From Nitrospirota bacterium (GTDB lineage Bacteria; Nitrospirota; CAKKRA01; 9FT-COMBO-42-15), in the NCBI GenBank assembly GCA_016214425.1, contig JACRON010000109.1:1-14025 (forward strand): DNA of 14,025 nucleotides. The letters run 5' to 3'. Position numbers and translations under genes: made by a program. The notes under the pieces are model-generated. The model had not been told where the DNA came from. It did not search any database and saw only the letters and a list, made by a program, of their open reading frames with translations. Of this stretch, positions 1 through 5,452 are shown piece after piece; position 1 is the first letter of the stretch, and each line of letters opens with the position of its first letter.

Positions 1-1
1 T

Positions 2-1171
2 ATGAGGAGAAAGACAATTTCTCTATCTGATATAAAGATGGTGATTCTTGATGAAGCAGATGAGATGCTGAATATGGGCTTTATTGATGATATTGAGATG
101 ATACTCAAAGCCACTCCTGCTGAAAGGCAGACGCTCTTGTTCTCTGCAACAATGCCGCAGCCGATAATGAATATTGCAAGAAGATATATGAAAGCGCCTG
201 AAAAGGTGCGGATAAATCCAAAGGATATTGTTGTAGCAGAGATAAAGCAGGTATTCTATGAGGTGAGGGAATCAGAAAAGATAAATGCGCTTTCAAGGCT
301 CCTTGATGTTGAAGACCCTCAGCTTGCCATTGTCTTCTGCCATACAAAGCGCGAGGTTGATGAGGTTTCCATGAAGCTCGGCCAGATGGGATACAATGCA
401 AATGCCCTTCATGGCGATTTTACACAGGCAAGAAGGGATGAGGTGATGGCTAAGTTTAAGAAGGGCCTGCTTGATGTGCTTGTTGCAACAGATGTTGCTG
501 CGAGGGGGCTTGATATAAAAAATGTAACCCATGTGATTAACTATAGCATCCCGCAGAACCCTGAAAGCTATGTGCACAGGATTGGAAGGACAGGCAGGGC
601 AGGCAAGTCAGGCATGGCAATAACCCTTGTTACGCCAAGGGAGTACAGGCAGTTGAAATTGATTGAAAAGACCGCCATGACCACAATTGACAGAAAGAGG
701 CTGCCGTCTTCGCTTGAGGTTATAAAGGCTAAACAAAAGGGTATAATGAAGGATATCTCTGAAATAATTAAAGAGAATAAACATGCAGGCTATATATCAG
801 CAGTTAAAGAGCTGTCAGACGGCTACAGTCCAGATGACATTGCAGCAGCAGCCCTTTTTGCTGCATACGGTGAGGTAAAGGAAGGCATTGCAGAGGAAAA
901 GTTTGAAAAGGCCGGGATGGTGCGTTTGTTTATGACCATCGGAAGAAAGGACAGGATAAAGGTTGCTGATATTGCGATGTCCATTGCATCAGAGGCAAAT
1001 ATTCCTCACGCAAAGATCGGGAAAATAGATGTCTTTGATAAATTCACCTTTTTTGAGGTTCCAGAAGACCTTGCAGACCATGTGATACGCTCTGTTGATG
1101 ACATGCTGATGAAGGGCTACTTAAAGAAATCAAAGAGCAGTTACAAAAAACCAACTCGCTTGGCCAAATAA
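2..1171 (+). CDS. deaD: DEAD-box ATP-dependent RNA helicase, 3' part (DeaD/CsdA type)
   Basis: This is an ATP-dependent RNA unwinding enzyme of the cold-shock/ribosome-assembly DEAD-box group, cytosolic. The visible 389 residues begin just upstream of motif II. They show DEAD at 17-20, motif III SAT at 48-50, AIVFCHTKREVD at 109-120, motif V VATDVAARGLDI at 161-172 and motif VI HRIGRTGRAG at 192-201. Residues about 305-378 look like the DbpA-type RNA-binding domain (MVRLFMTIGRKD onward), which points to DeaD/CshA rather than RhlE. The N-terminal Q motif and Walker A are missing because the gene runs off the left edge; the ATG at position 2 falls inside the usual DHMRRKT stretch and is not the start. 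The C-terminal tail after the RNA-binding domain is short (ends KKPTRLAK), without the long basic tail many homologues carry. moeA follows after 68 bases. Confidence 0.93.
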   Translation: MRRKTISLSDIKMVILDEADEMLNMGFIDDIEMILKATPAERQTLLFSATMPQPIMNIARRYMKAPEKVRINPKDIVVAEIKQVFYEVRESEKINALSRLLDVEDPQLAIVFCHTKREVDEVSMKLGQMGYNANALHGDFTQARRDEVMAKFKKGLLDVLVATDVAARGLDIKNVTHVINYSIPQNPESYVHRIGRTGRAGKSGMAITLVTPREYRQLKLIEKTAMTTIDRKRLPSSLEVIKAKQKGIMKDISEIIKENKHAGYISAVKELSDGYSPDDIAAAALFAAYGEVKEGIAEEKFEKAGMVRLFMTIGRKDRIKVADIAMSIASEANIPHAKIGKIDVFDKFTFFEVPEDLADHVIRSVDDMLMKGYLKKSKSSYKKPTRLAK

Positions 1172-1225
1172 CATCAAACACCTTGAACGAAATCCGTCTT
1201 GGACTGCATGAGTTATTGATAATTG

Positions 1226-1231
1226 AAGGAG
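1226..1231 (+). promoter_or_regulatory. Ribosome binding site of moeA (decides start at 1240)
   Basis: AAGGAG lies 8 bases before ATG 1240. The frame is open further upstream to a TTG at 1183, but that TTG has no ribosome binding site and the 19 extra residues are not MoeA-like, whereas MISVEEALSLIL is the usual family beginning. Confidence 0.8.
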
Positions 1232-1239
1232 TCACCCCA

Positions 1240-2478
1240 ATGATTTCTGTTGAAGAGGCGCTAAGTTTAATCCTTGAGAATATCAGGGAGATAGGTTTTG
1301 AAAAGGTTGATATAAAAGAGGCATTGGGAAGGGTTATTGCAGAGGATGTATATGCAAGAAGGAATATCCCGCCATGGGATAATTCTGCAATGGACGGCTA
1401 TGCTGTGAGAGTTGGTGATGTTGAAGGCGCATCAAAGGAAAATCCTGCTGTTCTAAAAATTATAGAGAGCCTGCCAGCAGGTTATATCTCGGAAAGCAAA
1501 CTAAAGCCGGGGGAGGCGATAAAAATAATGACAGGCGCGCCAATGCCCAATGGCGCTGACGCTGTTGTTATGGCAGAGTATACTGAAAAGGATGGCGACA
1601 GGGTAAAGATATTTAAAAGGCCTGAAAAAGGCGAGCATATCAGAAGGGCAGGAGAGGATGTAAAAGAGGGGCAGCTTGTAATAAAAAATGGGCAGTTGAT
1701 AAGGCCTTCTGAGGTAGGGATGCTTGCATCAATGGCGCGCTCTATTGTCTCTGTTTATCAAAGGCCGAGGGTCGCGATACTTGCAACTGGCGATGAGCTT
1801 GTTGATTTGGACGAGGAGATATGCGGAGCAAAGATAATCAACAGCAATACCTACGCAGTCAGCGCTCAGATTCAGGAGTGCGGGGCAACGCCAATTTTAC
1901 TTGGCATTGCAAGGGACAGGGAGGATGAGCTTGAGGAAAAGTTGCAGTTGGGGATGAATGCAGATATAATAATAACATCAGGTGGCGTTTCTGTGGGGGA
2001 TTATGACCATGTAAAGGATGTTGTGAAGAGGCTTGGCGGTGATTTAAGGTTATGGAAGGTGGCAATAAAGCCAGGCAAACCCCTTGCCTTTTCCGTGTTA
2101 AACGGGAGGCCCATGTTTGGCCTTCCAGGGAATCCTGTTGCCTCAATGGTAACCTTTGAGATTTTTGTAAGGCCGGCAATCTTAAAGATGATGGGCCATA
2201 AAAATGTATTCAGGCCTGTAATAAGCGCAGTGATTAAAAATGACCTGAAAAAGAAGGAGCAGAGGCGTCATTTTATAAGGGCGTCTGTCCAGTCAGATGG
2301 GGATGGATATGCAGTTGAAACAACCGGCGATCAGGGTTCGCACATGATGACATCTATGACAAAGGCAAACGGGCTTATAATATTCCATGAGAATGAGACA
2401 TTCATAAAAGCAGGGGATAAGGTAAAGGTGATGCTGCTTGACAGGAGTTTTGAATACAGAAAGGACGCAGGGTATTAA
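1240..2478 (+). CDS. moeA: Molybdopterin molybdenumtransferase MoeA
   Basis: MoeA inserts molybdate into adenylylated molybdopterin in the last common step of molybdenum cofactor synthesis; it is a cytosolic dimer. The 412-residue product has the usual family length and motif order: DNSAMDGYA at 47-55, MTGAPMPNGADAVV at 97-110, ATGDELV at 182-188, TSGGVSVGDYD at 246-256 (active-site loop), IKPGKP at 276-281 and GLPGNPVA at 294-301, followed by the C-terminal beta-barrel domain from about 325. The start ATG 1240 is preceded by AAGGAG. mobB lies downstream in the same direction, separated by 139 bases that consist largely of palindromic repeats, so the two cofactor genes probably still share a transcript. 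No repeat-derived insert was found inside this gene. Confidence 0.97.
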   Translation: MISVEEALSLILENIREIGFEKVDIKEALGRVIAEDVYARRNIPPWDNSAMDGYAVRVGDVEGASKENPAVLKIIESLPAGYISESKLKPGEAIKIMTGAPMPNGADAVVMAEYTEKDGDRVKIFKRPEKGEHIRRAGEDVKEGQLVIKNGQLIRPSEVGMLASMARSIVSVYQRPRVAILATGDELVDLDEEICGAKIINSNTYAVSAQIQECGATPILLGIARDREDELEEKLQLGMNADIIITSGGVSVGDYDHVKDVVKRLGGDLRLWKVAIKPGKPLAFSVLNGRPMFGLPGNPVASMVTFEIFVRPAILKMMGHKNVFRPVISAVIKNDLKKKEQRRHFIRASVQSDGDGYAVETTGDQGSHMMTSMTKANGLIIFHENETFIKAGDKVKVMLLDRSFEYRKDAGY

Positions 2479-2484
2479 GATATA

Positions 2485-2521
2485 CCCCTCACCCTAACCC
2501 TCTCCCGCAAGGGGAGAGGGA
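2485..2521 (+). repeat. Palindromic repeat family A, intergenic copy
   Basis: The unit begins CCCCTCACCCTAACCC and ends in a hairpin, CCCTCTCCC / GGGGAGAGGG with a short gcaa-type loop (2499-2520). The same unit occurs in the uracil-DNA glycosylase gene (8308-8354) and twice, in opposite orientations, in mutS (11560-11644). This copy carries the CTAACC form that would give a TAA in the frame used by the forward in-gene copies. It starts 7 bases after the moeA stop. No T-run follows, so it is not a standard terminator. Confidence 0.85.
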
Positions 2522-2530
2522 AATTATTTA

Positions 2531-2601
2531 TCCCCTTCCCTTGATGGGGGTCTTTTCTTTAGCTCCCCTCCCTTGATGGGAGGGGATACAGGGGAGGGTG
2601 A
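2531..2601 (+). repeat. Palindromic repeat family B (CCCTTGATGGG), two partial units
   Basis: Two related units follow each other: CCCCTTCCCTTGATGGGGG (2532-2550, followed by TCTTTTCTTT) and CCCCTCCC-TTGAT-GGGAGGGG (2565-2585, an 8-bp stem with a 5-base loop), the latter trailed by ACAGGGGAGGGTGA. Together with the preceding family A copy they occupy most of the moeA-mobB gap. The first unit plus its T-rich tail is weakly terminator-like. The TTG in the second loop (2573) opens a longer frame into mobB but is not a credible start. Confidence 0.75.
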
Positions 2602-2617
2602 GTTTAAGGGAACGACA

Positions 2618-3343
2618 ATGATACCAATAGTTTCAATCGTCGGAAAGTCCAACAGCGGAAAGACAACGCTTATAGAAAAGGTGATACCTTTTTTAACAAA
2701 GAAAGGCTACAGAATAGCGACAATAAAGCACTGCGCCCATGGTTTTGAGATGGATAAGGAGGGCAAGGATACATGGAAGCACAAGAAGGCAGGCGCAAAG
2801 GCAATAGTAGCAGTCTCTGATAAAAAACTTGCCCTTATTACAGATATCACCCCCTCCCGTACCCTCCCCCCTCGAGGGGGAGGGAAGGGTGGGGGGGATA
2901 GACTCAAACTTGAGGAGATAAGGGAAAGGTTTATTGATGATGTTGATTTGATAATTGCAGAAGGCTATAAAACAGAAAGGTACCAGAAGATTGAAGTAAT
3001 CAGAAACGGCAACAGCAAAAAATTGCTCTGCACGAGGGATGATAATCTTATTGCAGTTGCGAGCGACAAGAAGGGGGGAAGGGGGGATTTTCTGTTGAAA
3101 GGCGTGCCATTAATAGATATTAATAAGCCAAAGGATGTCGCAAGATTTATTGAAAATAGATTTTTAAAGAACAAGAAAAGGCCTTCAATTAGAAAAGAGA
3201 AGGCATACCTTTTTGTTAATGGCAGGAGGCTCATTATAAAGCCCTTTGTTCAGGAGTGGTTTGCAAAATCTATAAAGGCAATGGTCTCAACCCTGCGCGG
3301 CGGAGAGAAACCCAAGAGGATAGATATAAGTATTGAGGATTAA
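2618..3343 (+). CDS. mobB: MobB-like GTP-binding protein (Mo cofactor guanine dinucleotide synthesis) with C-terminal extension
   Basis: MobB is a P-loop GTP-binding protein that assists MobA in attaching GMP to the molybdenum cofactor. The 241-residue product shows Walker A GKSNSGKTT at 9-17, IATIKHCAHGFEMDKEGKDT at 33-52, LALIT at 71-75, DLIIAEGYK at 110-118 and LIAVASD at 144-150. The start ATG 2618 has AAGGG 7 bases upstream; the longer frame to 2573 runs through a repeat. Residues 79-94 (SRTLPPRGGGKGGGD region) replace the short acidic loop seen in E. coli MobB and are encoded by a palindromic repeat. Residues 151-157 (KKGGRGD) are another probable repeat remnant. Residues from about 185 to 241 form an extension absent from E. 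coli MobB, with VNGRRLIIKPFVQEW and AMVSTLRGGE; it looks like a small conserved module but I cannot name it. The partner moeA lies upstream. Confidence 0.9.
   Translation: MIPIVSIVGKSNSGKTTLIEKVIPFLTKKGYRIATIKHCAHGFEMDKEGKDTWKHKKAGAKAIVAVSDKKLALITDITPSRTLPPRGGGKGGGDRLKLEEIRERFIDDVDLIIAEGYKTERYQKIEVIRNGNSKKLLCTRDDNLIAVASDKKGGRGDFLLKGVPLIDINKPKDVARFIENRFLKNKKRPSIRKEKAYLFVNGRRLIIKPFVQEWFAKSIKAMVSTLRGGEKPKRIDISIED
2850..2899 (+). repeat. GC-rich palindromic repeat (family C) inserted in mobB
   Basis: The palindrome is centred on CTCGAG (2871-2876): CCCTCCCCCCTC at 2862-2873 faces GAGGGGGAGGG at 2874-2884 with one bulged base, and outer C-runs (2851-2858) face the G-run at 2891-2897. It reads in the mobB frame without a stop and gives a Pro/Arg/Gly-rich peptide (residues 78-94) in a loop where the E. 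coli protein has an ordinary short loop. Strand asymmetry and G/C content are unlike the surrounding AT-rich codons. Confidence 0.8.
3071..3091 (+). repeat. Possible half-repeat (family D remnant) in mobB
   Basis: AAGGGGGGAAGGGGGG followed by ATTTT resembles the right half of the family D copy in mutS (11771-11790, AAGGGGGGAATTGAAGGGGG). It encodes KKGGRGDF at the point where E. coli MobB passes directly from VASD to VPL. The left half of a palindrome is absent, so this is a suggestion only. Confidence 0.4.
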
Positions 3344-3389
3344 ACCACAAGATAATATTTTCTATAAATCCTACCTTATAGACAAATAG

Positions 3390-3418
3390 TAGATTTCTAA
3401 GAAGAAAAATGATATACT
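3390..3418 (+). promoter_or_regulatory. Candidate promoter for the TVP38-like gene/pdxJ/acpS unit
   Basis: TATACT at 3413-3418 is a good -10 match. A 17-base spacer would place the -35 at 3390-3395 (TAGATT), which matches the consensus poorly. It lies in the only repeat-poor intergenic stretch before this gene group. The predicted leader would be about 40 bases and would contain the ribosome binding site and hairpin described next. Confidence 0.25.
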
Positions 3419-3431
3419 TTCCTCTGAATAT

Positions 3432-3464
3432 GGGAGGAAGGCGGCTTGAAGCCGCCAAGCTAAT
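3432..3464 (+). promoter_or_regulatory. Shine-Dalgarno plus perfect hairpin ahead of a GTG start
   Basis: GGGAGGA (3432-3438) is a strong ribosome binding site but sits 26 bases before GTG 3465. The interval is almost filled by the perfect inverted repeat GGCGGCTT-G-AAGCCGCC (3440-3456). Folding the stem would bring the site to about 9-10 bases from the start. No alternative start is available: the frame is closed by TGA at 3447-3449, the ATG at 3463 is followed at once by TGA, and no ATG/GTG/TTG follows soon in frame. Confidence 0.6.
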
Positions 3465-4220
3465 GTGAATAAGACACCTATTAAAAAAGAAGAAAAGACA
3501 TTAAATAGGATTTGGTTCAGACTTATAGCATTCCTTCTCATTCTCGGCGGCCTCTCATTTCTATTCTATCAGACAGATTTAATCCGTTTCTTCCTTGATA
3601 AAAAGAGGCTGCTTACATTTCTAAATTCCCTCGGCCCATTATCATTCATAGGCTTCATACTCATTCAGGCTGCTCAGGTAGTTGCTGCGCCTATTCCGGG
3701 AGAATTAACAGGGCTGTTAGGCGGTTTTCTCTATGGGCCTGTAATCGGGGTAATACTTTCTACCACTGGCCTGACAATAGGCTCATATATAGCCTTTTCA
3801 TTATCAAGAATATTTGGAAGGCCATTTGTAGATAAATTTGTGGATAAAAATATCATGAAGCGGTTTGATTACCTCCTGCACCACAAGGGGGCATTTCTTG
3901 TTTTTCTGCTTTTTCTAATACCGGGTTTTCCAAAAGACTATTTATGCTATATTCTTGGTCTCGGACATCTTACAACAGCCGAGTTTCTTATAATAGGCGG
4001 TGCAGGAAGGCTCTTTGGCACCATCCTTTTAACCATCAGCGGCGCTTATATACAGCATAATCAGTATGGAAGACTTTTTATCCTCGCTGGCATTACGATT
4101 GTGATAATCTTTATCATTATGGCATATAGGGACAAACTTGAAAGATTGTTCAGGATATGGCATGTTGTTGACTATAAACAAAGAAAGGCAAAAAGGATGA
4201 AAGAGAAGAAGGAGGGATAA
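3465..4220 (+). CDS. TVP38/TMEM64 (DedA-like, SNARE-associated) family membrane protein
   Basis: This is a polytopic inner-membrane protein of the TVP38/DedA superfamily, members of which are linked to lipid transport or scrambling and membrane homeostasis; the exact substrate is not shown by the sequence. The 251-residue product has likely membrane segments at about 17-35, 58-77, 80-115 (a re-entrant or paired segment), 142-160, 172-194 and 203-221. It carries the family signatures GGFLYGPVIGVILS (86-99), GSYIAFSLSRIFGRP (106-120) and FLLFLIPGFPKDYLCYILG (147-165), plus a basic C-terminal tail (KQRKAKRMKEKKE). The start is a GTG with an unusually distant ribosome binding site. The pdxJ start lies three bases after its stop, so the two are translationally close, although their functions are not obviously linked. 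Confidence 0.9.
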   Translation: MNKTPIKKEEKTLNRIWFRLIAFLLILGGLSFLFYQTDLIRFFLDKKRLLTFLNSLGPLSFIGFILIQAAQVVAAPIPGELTGLLGGFLYGPVIGVILSTTGLTIGSYIAFSLSRIFGRPFVDKFVDKNIMKRFDYLLHHKGAFLVFLLFLIPGFPKDYLCYILGLGHLTTAEFLIIGGAGRLFGTILLTISGAYIQHNQYGRLFILAGITIVIIFIIMAYRDKLERLFRIWHVVDYKQRKAKRMKEKKEG

Positions 4221-4226
4221 GACTTG
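4211..4226 (+). promoter_or_regulatory. Ribosome binding site and TTG start of pdxJ
   Basis: GGAGGG (4211-4216), lying in the last codons of the upstream gene, is 7 bases before TTG 4224. The reading LARLAVNIDHVATLR matches the standard PdxJ beginning, so the TTG is the real start and is read as Met. Confidence 0.85.
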
Positions 4227-4937
4227 GCAAGGCTTGCTGTTAATATTGACCATGTTGCAACATTAAGAGAGGCAAGGAAGGGCATAGAGCCTGACCCGAT
4301 CTTCGCTTCTGTATTAGCTGAGCTTTCAGGCGCAGACGGGATAATAGTTCATTTACGGGAGGACAGGAGGCACATTCAGGAGCGGGACCTTCGGCTGTTA
4401 CGGGAAACTGTAAAAACAAAACTAAATTTAGAGATGGCTGCAACACAGGAGATGGTAAAGATTGCACTGGATATAAAGCCTGATATGGTGACCATTGTGC
4501 CTGAGAAGAGGCAGGAACTGACAACAGAGGGAGGCCTTGAGGTTGCATTGAATAAGGACCACTTAAAGGCAATCATCCTCCTTCTTCATGACGGAGGCAT
4601 AAAGGTGAGCCTCTTTATTGACCCTGACATGGAGCAGATAAAGGCAGCCCATAAGATAAATACAGACTTCATTGAGATACATACAGGAAGATATGCCAAT
4701 GCAAAACTTCAGAGCGATCAGGATACGGAATTTGAAGAGATTGTGAATTCCTGCAAGATTGGACAGAAGCTCGGTCTCGGGATAAATGCAGGCCACGGCC
4801 TGAATTATCAGAATGTAAAGAGGCTTGCACAGTTAAGGGAGATAGAGGAGTTCAATATAGGCCACAGCATTGTATCAAGGGCAGTCCTTGTTGGGATGGA
4901 GAGGGCTGTCAGGGAGATGAAGGAGTTGGTAAGGTAA
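4224..4937 (+). CDS. pdxJ: Pyridoxine 5'-phosphate synthase PdxJ
   Basis: PdxJ condenses 1-deoxy-D-xylulose 5-phosphate with 3-amino-2-oxopropyl phosphate to give pyridoxine 5'-phosphate, the ring-closing step of the DXP-dependent vitamin B6 pathway; it is a cytosolic TIM-barrel octamer. At 237 residues it has the usual length. Visible signatures are VNIDHVATLR at 6-15, VHLREDRRHI at 42-51 (His43, Arg45), NLEMA at 68-72 (Glu70), EIHTGRYA at 151-158, INAGHGLNYQN at 187-197 (His191) and NIGHSIVSRA at 211-220. His43, Glu70 and His191 correspond to the catalytic residues of the E. coli enzyme with a shift of two positions. The stop is three bases before acpS, a pairing seen in many bacteria. Confidence 0.98.
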   Translation: MARLAVNIDHVATLREARKGIEPDPIFASVLAELSGADGIIVHLREDRRHIQERDLRLLRETVKTKLNLEMAATQEMVKIALDIKPDMVTIVPEKRQELTTEGGLEVALNKDHLKAIILLLHDGGIKVSLFIDPDMEQIKAAHKINTDFIEIHTGRYANAKLQSDQDTEFEEIVNSCKIGQKLGLGINAGHGLNYQNVKRLAQLREIEEFNIGHSIVSRAVLVGMERAVREMKELVR

Positions 4938-4940
4938 TCT

Positions 4941-5327
4941 ATGATATTCGGCATTGGAATAGATTTGGTAAAAATCAAGAGGATTGAGAAGGCAGTAACA
5001 AGGTGGCATGAACATTTTGTTGACAGGGTCTTTACAAAAAAAGAGCAGGAATATTCATACCGCCAGAGCAATCCGTATCAGCACTTTGCAGCAAGGCTTG
5101 CTGCAAAGGAGGCAATATTAAAGGCAATAGGAACAGGCTGGAGCGGCGGCATAAAATGGACAGATGTGGAGATAATAAACAGTGAAAAGGGCAAGCCTGA
5201 GGTAATAGCCCACGGTAAGGTAAAGGATATGATAGACCTTTACGGGATAAAAGAGATAATGATTAGCCTTTCACACGATACCGAATATGCCATTGCACAG
5301 GCAGTATTGACAGGAGAAAAAAGCTAA
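4941..5327 (+). CDS. acpS: Holo-[acyl-carrier-protein] synthase AcpS
   Basis: AcpS transfers the 4'-phosphopantetheine arm of coenzyme A to apo acyl carrier protein, making it competent for fatty-acid synthesis. The 128-residue length is normal for this trimeric enzyme. The Mg-binding residues are present: Asp8 in GIGIDLV and Glu57 in ARLAAKEAILKA; FTKKEQEY (31-38), GKPEV (84-88) and SLSHDTEYAIA (109-119) complete the family pattern. It starts three bases after pdxJ, with AAGGT (4931-4935) as a modest ribosome binding site. Downstream, where nnr commonly follows closely, a 113-base AT-rich palindromic repeat intervenes. Confidence 0.97.
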   Translation: MIFGIGIDLVKIKRIEKAVTRWHEHFVDRVFTKKEQEYSYRQSNPYQHFAARLAAKEAILKAIGTGWSGGIKWTDVEIINSEKGKPEVIAHGKVKDMIDLYGIKEIMISLSHDTEYAIAQAVLTGEKS

Positions 5328-5440
5328 ATCCGAAATTCTAAATTCTAAACAATACTAAAATACTAAATCCCAATGTTCAAAACTTTTTTGATTTTGGACA
5401 TTTGAATTTGTTTAGAATTTAGATATTAGAATTTAGTGCT
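5328..5440 (+). repeat. AT-rich palindromic repeat family E, copy 1 (acpS-nnr gap)
   Basis: TCTAAATTCTAAACAA at 5337-5352 is exactly complementary to TTGTTTAGAATTTAGA at 5408-5423. Inside it, AATGTTCAAAA (5372-5382) pairs with TTTTGGACATT (5392-5402) with one mismatch, leaving a CTTTTTTGA-type loop. A second copy lies in the tsaE-udg gap (8066-8206). The stretch TTTGAATTTGTTTAG and what follows (5401-5422) recurs at 8165-8186 with one difference. The whole gap between the two genes is this element; it has no open frame of note. Confidence 0.85.
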
Positions 5441-5452
5441 TTTTATAATTAT

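Noticed and set aside
1183..1239. Upstream extension of moeA from TTG 1183
   Set aside because: No ribosome binding site and not MoeA-like; ATG 1240 with AAGGAG and MISVEEALS is the family start.
2499..2529. Rho-independent terminator after moeA
   Set aside because: The GC hairpin is followed by AAATTATTT rather than a T-run, and the same hairpin occurs inside genes, so it is better explained as a dispersed repeat.
2573..2617. Upstream extension of mobB from TTG 2573
   Set aside because: It lies in the loop and arm of a palindromic repeat; MIPIVSIVGKSNSGKTT from ATG 2618 is the normal beginning.
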